Assembly: GCA_023427705.1 (NCBI GenBank)
Contig: JAEZAL010000323.1
Coordinates: forward strand, 1-8,938
DNA: 8,938 bases
Origin: Bacillota bacterium
GTDB taxonomy: Bacteria; Bacillota; Clostridia; Clostridiales; Clostridiaceae
Direction of reading: 5' to 3'
Made by a program: the position numbers and the translations under genes. A model generated the notes under the pieces. The model saw nothing but the letters and a program-made list of their open reading frames with translations. It did no database searches and was not told the DNA's origin. Positions within the stretch are counted from its first letter, which is position 1. Each line of letters starts with the position of its first letter. Below are positions 1 through 6,056 of this stretch, piece by piece.

Positions 1-789
1 TCTTGTGCCTGTCCAGAGGTTGTTAATATAATTAGTGAAATGAAAGAAAAAAACTATATAGATTATAATGATTTATCTTATATTGAAGATTTAGGGTGTT
101 TAAAAATAAGGGAAGGTTTAGTTAATATACTTCAAAAAGAAGACATAAGTATAGAAAATAAATTACTTCTTTGTTATAACATGCTTTTTAAAATACTTTA
201 TAGTGATGATTTGACTTACGAAGATTTAAGAGAGTTTTTAGATAAATATAAATTTAATAATTATATAGAGGAAGAATTAGATACATACAGAAACTATGAT
301 GAGGCTAATGATACAAAAATCTTTAAAGAAATAAATTCATTATTTAAAGATATAATAGAAAACTATAGAAATGTCCCTATTTTTGAAGAAGCACTAAGGG
401 ATATTTATAAATATACTAAAGAAGTTAGTACAAGAGACTTTTCTATGAAATGGGAAGACTTTAAAGCTTTATTTAAAGAATATGATGTTTTAATTGAAAA
501 TTGTATTGTATCAAAAGTTTTAAGCAATTGTGTTAGTGATGATTTAGAAGAAATAATAATATCTTTTGAAATGATAATATTAGAATATTTATTAATGAGA
601 CATTCTGCATTTCTAAGATACTGTATTAATGTAAAAGAAGAGATTAATATTCAAGATATAAAAGATTATATTGTAATTTTTTCAAGAATAATAGGAAACA
701 ATTCTGAATCGGTAATAGAATTTTTATTAGATATGTTTGAAAGTGAAATATTAGAATTTGATTATATATTTTCATTAATGTTAGCTTAA
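1..789 (+). CDS. FliB-like lysine-N-methylase family protein, C-terminal part (5' end outside window)
   Basis: The reading frame is open from base 1 to the TAA at 787-789. The first in-frame ATG (40) has no Shine-Dalgarno sequence in front of it and is preceded by an open frame reading SCACPEVVNIISE, so it is an internal methionine and the gene starts to the left. The Cys-x-Cys-Pro-Glu-Val stretch resembles the CPEAARL-type motif of flagellin lysine-N-methylase (FliB), a cysteine-rich enzyme that methylates lysines of flagellin; the diagnostic N-terminal cysteine cluster would lie outside the window. The remaining ~250 residues are acidic and helical, with a hydrophobic helix about 50-70 residues before the end (IILEYLLMRHSAFLRYCIN) and a second near the C-terminus, which fits the poorly conserved FliB C-terminal region. 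No flagellar genes are visible nearby. The family call rests on one short motif plus overall character; the existence of a real coding region is much surer than its function. Confidence 0.5.
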   Translation, partial: SCACPEVVNIISEMKEKNYIDYNDLSYIEDLGCLKIREGLVNILQKEDISIENKLLLCYNMLFKILYSDDLTYEDLREFLDKYKFNNYIEEELDTYRNYDEANDTKIFKEINSLFKDIIENYRNVPIFEEALRDIYKYTKEVSTRDFSMKWEDFKALFKEYDVLIENCIVSKVLSNCVSDDLEEIIISFEMIILEYLLMRHSAFLRYCINVKEEINIQDIKDYIVIFSRIIGNNSESVIEFLLDMFESEILEFDYIFSLMLA

Positions 790-910
790 TAGAAATAAAC
801 ATAAGTATAATATTCAATAAATTCATTTATATAAATTTGTTTTATTGGTAGGTAACAGTCAAAAAGCTATTATCTACTTTTTACTTTTATATGGATTATT
901 ATAAAAATAA

Positions 911-919
911 TGGTACAAT
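911..919 (+). promoter_or_regulatory. candidate extended -10 promoter for the DegV gene
   Basis: TGGTACAAT fits the extended -10 form TGnTAnAAT and lies about 90 bases upstream of the start at 1007. No convincing -35 box lies at the usual spacing, so the call is tentative. The rest of 790-1006 is AT-rich with no other signal I recognise. Confidence 0.3.
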
Positions 920-1006
920 AGAAGTAACTAGAAAACTATTCCTAAATAATAAGTATTATTTTATGTTTGCAGATATAAAATAAATATTAAAAAGGGGGAA
1001 ATAAAT

Positions 1007-1858
1007 ATGAATAAAATTATACTAGTTGCAGAGACAGGTTCAGATATACCAAAAGATATTGCAGAACAATTGGGGGTTTTTCTTGTTCCAATGCATGTTA
1101 CCATGGGAGATACTACTTTAGATGATGGTACTTTCCCAGTTGAAGAGATTTGTGAGTACTACGATAATACAAATAACATTCCAAAGACAAGTGGAAGCTC
1201 ACCACAAGATTTTATAAAAGTTTTCGATGAAATTCACAGACTATATCCAGATAAGCAGATATTACATTTAGCATACTCTGCAGTAACTACTTGTTCATAC
1301 CAAAGTGCTTTAATAGCAGCAGAAGATAGAGATTATGTTAAAAGTTTCGATACAAAACAAGTATCTGTTGGACAAGGTGTGGTTGTAATAGAAACAGCTA
1401 AATATTTAAAAGAAAATCCTAATGTAACTATGGATGAATTAATAAAAGAAGTTGAAAGAATATGCGAACGTGTAAAAATGTGTTTTGTTCCTGATGAATT
1501 AGAGTATCTTAGAGCAGGTGGACGTGTAAGCAATGCAGTTTTTATAGCTGGAAAAATACTTAGAATTCATCCATCTATTGAAATTGAAAATGGACGCTTA
1601 GTAGGTAAGAAAAAATATAGAGGAAAAATAGAAAACATAGTACCAAAGCTAATAGAAGAATTTAGTTCTGATAAAAATTTAGATAAAAAAGAAGTATATC
1701 TAATATGGTCAATAGGATTATCAGATGCAATTCGTAAATTAGCAGAAGAAAAAGCAAAGGAAATGGGATTTGAAAAAATTAATTGGATGCAAACAGGATG
1801 TGTTATTACAACTCATGGAGGTCCAGGTTCCTTTGGTATTGTAGGATTTTCTAAATAA
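1007..1858 (+). CDS. DegV family fatty-acid-binding protein
   Basis: This is a 283-residue protein, the usual DegV length. DegV/FakB proteins bind a single fatty acid in a deep pocket, and FakB members present it to the kinase FakA for phosphorylation before phospholipid synthesis; the cellular location is the cytoplasm. Visible landmarks are the N-terminal strand with AETGSDIP (8-15), the carboxylate-contacting TSGSSP segment (61-66), the second pocket loop SAVTTCSYQSA (91-101), the family motif LEYLRAGGRVS (165-175), and a C-terminal ITTHGGPGSFGI with conserved His270. The 91-101 loop departs from the common SGLSGTY form, which suggests a divergent subfamily. The ATG start is supported by an AGGGGGA Shine-Dalgarno sequence 8 bases upstream. 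It appears to be monocistronic, ending in a hairpin terminator, and no fakA-like kinase is adjacent. The family is certain; the ligand and any FakA partner are not. Confidence 0.93.
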   Translation: MNKIILVAETGSDIPKDIAEQLGVFLVPMHVTMGDTTLDDGTFPVEEICEYYDNTNNIPKTSGSSPQDFIKVFDEIHRLYPDKQILHLAYSAVTTCSYQSALIAAEDRDYVKSFDTKQVSVGQGVVVIETAKYLKENPNVTMDELIKEVERICERVKMCFVPDELEYLRAGGRVSNAVFIAGKILRIHPSIEIENGRLVGKKKYRGKIENIVPKLIEEFSSDKNLDKKEVYLIWSIGLSDAIRKLAEEKAKEMGFEKINWMQTGCVITTHGGPGSFGIVGFSK

Positions 1859-1875
1859 TAATTAAAATTAATAAT

Positions 1876-1917
1876 AAGCTAGTAACAATAAGACAAGTTA
1901 CTAGCTTCATTTTATTT
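1876..1917 (+). terminator. rho-independent terminator after the DegV gene
   Basis: A perfect 11-bp stem (AAGCTAGTAAC at 1876-1886 with GTTACTAGCTT at 1897-1907) encloses a 10-base loop and is followed by a T-rich tail (CATTTTATTT). It lies 18 bases past the stop codon and separates the DegV gene from the transporter. Confidence 0.85.
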
Positions 1918-1932
1918 AATATATGTCTTTTT

Positions 1933-1961
1933 ATGACAATAAATCTGTAACTAGGTAAAAT
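1933..1961 (+). promoter_or_regulatory. sigma-A type promoter for the transporter gene
   Basis: The -35 box ATGACA (1933-1938, 5/6 match to TTGACA) and -10 box TAAAAT (1956-1961, 5/6 match to TATAAT) are separated by exactly 17 bases. It sits between the preceding terminator and the transporter start, giving a leader of about 40 bases. Confidence 0.6.
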
Positions 1962-1970
1962 TTGTCGCAT

Positions 1971-1997
1971 AATTTATTATATATCAATTAATAAATT
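1971..1997 (+). promoter_or_regulatory. inverted repeat in the transporter leader, abutting the Shine-Dalgarno sequence
   Basis: Nine-base arms, AATTTATTA (1971-1979) and TAATAAATT (1989-1997), are perfect reverse complements around a 9-base loop and end directly before the GGAG at 1998. It could be an operator just downstream of the promoter or a weak AT-only RNA hairpin next to the ribosome binding site. AT richness makes chance occurrence possible. Confidence 0.35.
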
Positions 1998-2007
1998 GGA
2001 GAGAGGC

Positions 2008-3402
2008 ATGCTAAACGTAATATTAACACCACTACACTATATTTATCTTATATTTATAATTATTATTATAATTGCAATGATAATGAAGAAAGATATATCC
2101 TTAATTTGTATATTAGGTATATTTGTTATAGGAATTGTTGGAACTCAATCAATTTATGAGTCAGTTATGGGAATCTTTAATAGCCTGGTATATGCGACAA
2201 AAGAACTGATGCCAACTATACTTATTATTTCAGTTATAACGGCTATGAGTAGTATCTTAATGGATTCTGGTATAAATAATGAAATTGCAGCTCCATTTAA
2301 AGGAGTAATAAAAAATTATTGGGTTGCTTATTGGGTTATTGGAATAGTAATGATGATTATGTCTTGGTTCTTTTGGCCATCACCAGCAGTAGCACTTATA
2401 GGGGCTATCTTTTTACCTATTGCTAAGAAAGCAGGACTTCCAGCTATGGGAGTAGCTATATCTATGAATTTGTTTGGGCATGGTATTGCTTTAGCAAGTG
2501 ATTATATAATTCAAGCAGCTCCTAAAATTACTGCTGATGCAGCTGGAGTACCAGTAGCTAATGTTATTTCAGCTAGCGTTCCTCTTACAATAACTATGGG
2601 AATTGTTACTACTGTTTCTGCATTTTATTTTCTAAGGAAAGATATTAAATCAGGTGTAATATCCAGCGAATATACTATAGATGATGAAGAGAGCAGTGAT
2701 AAAAAAATGCTTATATCTTCACAAAAATTAAGAAGAGCATTAGCTTTGCTTATTTTAATATTATTTTCTGTAGATATATTTATAATGTTTAAGGCAAAAC
2801 TTCAAGGAGGAGATGCAACTGCTCTTATAGGAGGTACTGCAGTATTTATATTAAGTTTAATTTCTTTAATAACCTATAAGGCTGCTGCTCTTGAAAAAAT
2901 AACAAATGATCTTGTAAAAGGTCTACAATTTGGTTTTAAAATCTTTGGTATTGTAATACCTGTTGCAGCATTTTTCTATTTAGGAGATTCTGCCTTTAAT
3001 GAAGTGTTTGGGGAAATACTTAATAAAACTTCTAATGGTATAGTAAATGATTTAGGACTTGCACTTGCAAATATAGTTCCTTTAAATTCAACTGTTTCAG
3101 CAAGTACACTTACTGCTGTAGGAGCAATTACAGGTTTAGATGGGTCAGGTTTTTCAGGTATATCATTAGTTGGTTCTGTTGCCAATATATTCTCAACTGC
3201 CCTTGGTGGAGGAGTAGAAACTTTAACTGCTTTAGGACAAATATCAGGTATATGGGTTGGTGGAGGAACTTTAGTACCTTGGGCTGTTATACCAGTAGCG
3301 GCTATTTGTGGTGTTGATCCCTTTGAACTAACTAAGAAAAATCTAAAGCCAGTTATAATTGGTCTTATAGTTACAACTATAGTAGCAATATTATTGATTT
3401 AA
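2008..3402 (+). CDS. polytopic membrane transporter, possibly of the ion-transporter (IT) superfamily
   Basis: This 464-residue integral membrane protein has about 11-13 hydrophobic segments: clear ones near residues 10-26, 31-46, 67-85, 105-123, 127-139, 147-168, 186-208, 243-260, 271-290, 310-326 and 447-464. There is a charged cytoplasmic-type loop at about 209-243 and a long Gly/Ser/Thr-rich re-entrant-looking stretch at about 355-425. The two-halved arrangement and small-residue-rich loops (WPSPAVALIGA at 123-133; LNSTVSASTL at 359-368) resemble secondary carriers for organic acids or gluconate-like anions, but I cannot name the family or substrate with confidence. ATG 2008 is preferred over the in-frame TTG at 1996 because GGAGAG (1998-2003) is a correctly spaced ribosome binding site for 2008, whereas the TTG overlaps it. 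The gene has its own promoter and terminator, so it is a single-gene unit. Confidence 0.7.
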   Translation: MLNVILTPLHYIYLIFIIIIIIAMIMKKDISLICILGIFVIGIVGTQSIYESVMGIFNSLVYATKELMPTILIISVITAMSSILMDSGINNEIAAPFKGVIKNYWVAYWVIGIVMMIMSWFFWPSPAVALIGAIFLPIAKKAGLPAMGVAISMNLFGHGIALASDYIIQAAPKITADAAGVPVANVISASVPLTITMGIVTTVSAFYFLRKDIKSGVISSEYTIDDEESSDKKMLISSQKLRRALALLILILFSVDIFIMFKAKLQGGDATALIGGTAVFILSLISLITYKAAALEKITNDLVKGLQFGFKIFGIVIPVAAFFYLGDSAFNEVFGEILNKTSNGIVNDLGLALANIVPLNSTVSASTLTAVGAITGLDGSGFSGISLVGSVANIFSTALGGGVETLTALGQISGIWVGGGTLVPWAVIPVAAICGVDPFELTKKNLKPVIIGLIVTTIVAILLI

Positions 3403-3426
3403 GGAAAAATTAAAAATATCAAACAA

Positions 3427-3475
3427 TATCCCCATTATAGAATTAAAAAAATTGCATAATGGGGATAAGTTTTTA
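3427..3475 (+). terminator. rho-independent terminator after the transporter gene
   Basis: A perfect 12-bp stem (TATCCCCATTAT at 3427-3438 with ATAATGGGGATA at 3456-3467) has a 17-base loop and is followed by AGTTTTTAT. It lies 24 bases after the stop codon and isolates the transporter from the downstream kinase operon. Confidence 0.85.
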
Positions 3476-3552
3476 TAAATATATAATATTGGTTAATAAG
3501 TTTTTTATATTTAAATATTACGTATTTTTTAATAATTGGATATTAATGAATA

Positions 3553-3566
3553 TGTAAACGATGTTA
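3553..3566 (+). promoter_or_regulatory. cre-like site (CcpA catabolite repression) overlapping the -10 box
   Basis: TGTAAACGATGTTA has a perfect left half of the cre consensus (TGWAARCG) but a degenerate right half that lacks the conserved C. It overlaps the -10 element, where CcpA binding would block transcription, and it precedes a sugar kinase/PTS operon, as expected for carbon catabolite control. It is a candidate only. Confidence 0.35.
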
Positions 3567-3570
3567 TAAT
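3562..3570 (+). promoter_or_regulatory. extended -10 promoter of the kinase/IIB/hydrolase operon
   Basis: TGTTATAAT is a perfect extended -10 (TGn plus consensus TATAAT), 34 bases before the kinase start. A TTGGAT at 3536-3541 is too far upstream (23 bases) to be a standard -35, so promoter strength probably rests on the extended -10. Confidence 0.55.
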
Positions 3571-3604
3571 AAAGATAAAATAAGAAATTGAAAGGAGTGA
3601 ATAA

Positions 3605-4489
3605 ATGTATTTAGGAATAGATATAGGTGGTACTTTTATTAAGTACGGACTAATAGACGAAAACAATAAAGTGATAAAAAAGTGGAAAAAACCAACTAAG
3701 CTTATGGCAACAAAGGATGAGTTCTATGATTATTTATGTGAAGACCTAGATAAATATGAATATAAATTAATAGGTATTTCTGCTCCAGGGGTAATTGATG
3801 ATAAATCTAACATTTTATCTAAAGCTGCAGAAAATGTACAGATAATGTGTGGTACTAATGTTAATGAGGAGGTTTCAAAAAGAGTTAATAAAAAAGTAAC
3901 CACAATTAATGATGCTAAAGCAGCAGGCTATTGTGAATTTTTATTAGGAAATGGTCAAGGAACTAAATCTAGTGTTTATTTTATTATTGGTACAGGCATT
4001 GGAGGGTGCTTATGTGATAGAAATGGAGTAATTCATGGAGTAAATGGAATTGCAGGAGAGTTCTCAGCACTTCTATTGTCAACTAACAATGATAGACCAG
4101 AATATTTTGCAAGTGTTGCTTCAATACCAGCCTTAGTTAGAATATATAATGAAAAAAGTAAAGAAAATCTTCAATATGGAACTGAAGTATGTGAGAAATA
4201 TATAAATAATGATGAAGTTGCCATAAGAGCAATGGATCAATGGATAGATAATATTTGTACATGTTTATATAACATAGTTTTATTTTATAATCCAGAAGTT
4301 ATTTGCTTAGGCGGTGGAATTAGTGAAGAGGATTGGTTTGTAGAGCTTGTAAAAGAAAGATTTATAAATTTGGACAAGATTTTTATGGATATATGTACAA
4401 CTAAAATAAAAAGATGCCTATATAGTAGTGATTCAAATATTTTAGGAGCAGTATTGTATTCAAAAGAAGTTCATGATTCTAGAATTTAA
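3605..4489 (+). CDS. ROK family sugar kinase, zinc-motif-less type
   Basis: This 294-residue cytoplasmic kinase is predicted to phosphorylate a hexose, amino sugar or glycoside with ATP. In order it shows the N-terminal phosphate loop DIGGT (6-10), APGVID (60-65), the catalytic-base segment INDAKAAG with Asp103, the ATP-loop IIGTGIGGC (127-135), the sugar-binding HGVNGIAGEF (144-153, His144 and Glu152), and the adenosine-side CLGGGIS (234-240). The CxCGxxGC zinc motif that normally follows AGE in glucokinase- and NanK-type ROK proteins is absent; the segment reads GEFSALLLSTNN instead. Such cysteine-free members include beta-glucoside kinases, so that is a possible but unproven activity. No N-terminal DNA-binding domain is present, so it is an enzyme rather than a ROK repressor. 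AAAGGAG lies 7 bases before the ATG. It is the first gene of a unit with the PTS IIB and hydrolase. Confidence 0.88.
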   Translation: MYLGIDIGGTFIKYGLIDENNKVIKKWKKPTKLMATKDEFYDYLCEDLDKYEYKLIGISAPGVIDDKSNILSKAAENVQIMCGTNVNEEVSKRVNKKVTTINDAKAAGYCEFLLGNGQGTKSSVYFIIGTGIGGCLCDRNGVIHGVNGIAGEFSALLLSTNNDRPEYFASVASIPALVRIYNEKSKENLQYGTEVCEKYINNDEVAIRAMDQWIDNICTCLYNIVLFYNPEVICLGGGISEEDWFVELVKERFINLDKIFMDICTTKIKRCLYSSDSNILGAVLYSKEVHDSRI

Positions 4490-4530
4490 TAGGTATTTAA
4501 AATGATTATATTTGTTATGGAGGGAAAAAT

Positions 4531-4836
4531 ATGAAAAATATATTATTAGTATGTTCAGCTGGGATGTCTACAAGTTTATTAGTTAATAAAATGAAGGCAG
4601 CAGCAAAGGAAAAAGGATTAGAAATTAATATTGATGCACTGCCAGTTTCTGAATGTTCATCTGTTATTGATGAAGCAGATATAGTATTATTAGGACCACA
4701 AGTTAGATTTCAAAAACCACAAGTTGATGCTTTAGTAAAAGGTAGAATACCAGTTGAAATTATAGATATGAGGCTATATGGAACTATGAATGGAAAGGCA
4801 GTTTTAGAACAAGCTTTGAAAAGTCTTGAAAAATAA
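4531..4836 (+). CDS. PTS system IIB component, lactose/cellobiose (chitobiose) class
   Basis: This 101-residue single-domain protein has the standard size for a free-standing IIB of the Lac family. It begins with a hydrophobic strand leading to the phosphorylated cysteine, LLVCSAGMSTS, with Cys8 as the site that accepts phosphate from IIA and passes it to sugar on IIC. VLLGPQVRF (about residues 52-60) and the C-terminal helix are also typical of cellobiose/chitobiose IIB proteins. The ribosome binding site GGAGGG is 6 bases before ATG. It follows the kinase by 41 bases and precedes the hydrolase by 30 bases, so co-transcription is likely. No IIA or IIC is encoded in the window, so the domain either works with partners elsewhere or has a regulatory role. 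Confidence 0.95.
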   Translation: MKNILLVCSAGMSTSLLVNKMKAAAKEKGLEINIDALPVSECSSVIDEADIVLLGPQVRFQKPQVDALVKGRIPVEIIDMRLYGTMNGKAVLEQALKSLEK

Positions 4837-4866
4837 TTTCACTAACTAAAAGGAGTAAGAATTAAT

Positions 4867-5988
4867 ATGAGAAGATATCCCATTGAATTTTTAGATATAT
4901 TAAAGAATGAAACTACAGAAGTCATAAATAATGGAGTTAAAGTCATATTAAAACCTAGTCCTGGAGAGGACCGTTTTGGTTATTTAGATCCATCAGAAAA
5001 GTCTATTATTGATGAACAGATAGTAGCTAATATAGCTAATAGAAAAGAAAAGACTGAAGAGGTATTATCACAGGATGCAATAATTCAAGAGATTAGAGAT
5101 AGTATGGGATGTGCAAATTTAAATTTAAATACAGTTGAAATATATACAAAATTTGAAACACTAAAAGACAGTGGAAATGAAGTAGGATTGTGGAGATATT
5201 ATCCAAGGTCTATGGAAAGAACTATGAATAAGCCAGCTTTAGTATTTTTCCATGGTGGAGGTTGGATTGGTGGTACTACTTATGTAGTAGAAAATTTTTG
5301 TAAGCTAATATCAGAAAAAGCTAATTGTGTTGTTTTTAATGTGGATTATTCATTGGCGCCAGAAAAGCCATTCCCAAATGGATTTAATGATAACTATAGT
5401 GCAGTAAAACACATATATGAAAATTCAGATAAATATGGAATAGATAAAAATAAAATAGCAATTGCAGGAGATAGCGCAGGAGGTAATTTTGTTGCAACTA
5501 TAGCACTTAGGGCTAGAGATGAAGGAATACCTATGATTGCACTACAAGTATTAATTTATCCATGTATAGCACTTGCTGATGCATCTGTTGAAGGATATGA
5601 ATGGTCAGAAGAGGTATTTAATATTGCACCTGAACAACAAGAACTAATTAGTAGTATGCTAACACTAGGTAAACCATCAAGTATAGAAGATAATCCAATT
5701 AAACAATTATATATATTAGATGAAAAGGATATATATAATCCTTATGTAAGTCCAATTATGGCAGAATCTCATATAAATCTTCCAAAAGCCATTTTAGTAG
5801 GTGCAGAGTTTGATGGACTTAGAATACAAACAGAGTTTTATGCAAAGCAACTTAAAGATGCAGGTGTAGATGTTACATGTTATAGGTATAAAGGTATGAC
5901 ACATGCATTTATTGATAGATTAGGACTTGTACCGCAGGCAGAGGATTTAGCTATTATTATTTCTGATGCAATTAAAAATTTAGGTTGA
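4867..5988 (+). CDS. alpha/beta hydrolase, hormone-sensitive-lipase (GDXG) type esterase
   Basis: This 373-residue predicted cytoplasmic esterase lacks a signal peptide. The catalytic core begins at about residue 105: oxyanion-hole motif HGGGW (129-133), DYSLAPEKPFP (160-170), nucleophile elbow GDSAGG with Ser203, acid Asp316 in GAEFDG, and His346 in GMTHAF, so the triad is complete. About 100 residues precede the core, a longer N-terminal part than in many acetyl esterases; it is charged and probably forms a cap. The family hydrolyses short acyl esters. Given the kinase and PTS IIB upstream, a role in removing acetyl or other acyl groups from an imported carbohydrate is a fair inference, not shown. 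AAAGGAG sits 11 bases upstream of the ATG, slightly long spacing. Last gene of the unit, followed by a terminator. Confidence 0.9.
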   Translation: MRRYPIEFLDILKNETTEVINNGVKVILKPSPGEDRFGYLDPSEKSIIDEQIVANIANRKEKTEEVLSQDAIIQEIRDSMGCANLNLNTVEIYTKFETLKDSGNEVGLWRYYPRSMERTMNKPALVFFHGGGWIGGTTYVVENFCKLISEKANCVVFNVDYSLAPEKPFPNGFNDNYSAVKHIYENSDKYGIDKNKIAIAGDSAGGNFVATIALRARDEGIPMIALQVLIYPCIALADASVEGYEWSEEVFNIAPEQQELISSMLTLGKPSSIEDNPIKQLYILDEKDIYNPYVSPIMAESHINLPKAILVGAEFDGLRIQTEFYAKQLKDAGVDVTCYRYKGMTHAFIDRLGLVPQAEDLAIIISDAIKNLG

Positions 5989-6009
5989 ATAATATATTAA
6001 TTAATAAAG

Positions 6010-6049
6010 AAAAGTCATCTATTAGCAAGTAAGCTTATAGATGACTTTT
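6010..6049. terminator. bidirectional rho-independent terminator between convergent genes
   Basis: A perfect 13-bp stem (AAAAGTCATCTAT at 6010-6022 with ATAGATGACTTTT at 6037-6049) can extend inside the loop by AGC/GCT after one mismatch. T-rich sequence follows on the plus strand and the A-rich left flank gives a T-rich tail on the minus strand. It lies 21 bases after the hydrolase stop and 7 bases beyond the stop of the minus-strand CofE-like gene, so it probably serves both. Confidence 0.82.
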
Positions 6050-6056
6050 GTATTTA

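Noticed and set aside
644..826. Minus-strand open frame of 60 codons
   Set aside because: It overlaps the end of the FliB-like gene antisense, is Leu/Ile/Phe-rich low complexity and has no ribosome binding site.
800..985. AT-only inverted repeats (for example AAATAATA/TATTATTT near 942-962) as a terminator or riboswitch
   Set aside because: Short, GC-free stems with tiny loops are expected by chance in such AT-rich sequence; no riboswitch core recognised.
1333..1533. Minus-strand open frame of 66 codons
   Set aside because: It lies wholly inside the well-supported DegV gene and does not look like a protein family; an antisense shadow.
1996..1998. TTG as start of the transporter
   Set aside because: It would overlap the only ribosome binding site, which is correctly spaced for ATG 2008 instead.
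2976..3185. Minus-strand open frame of 69 codons
   Set aside because: It is fully antisense to the transporter; its Pro/Ser/Thr content mirrors the Gly/Thr-rich plus-strand codons.
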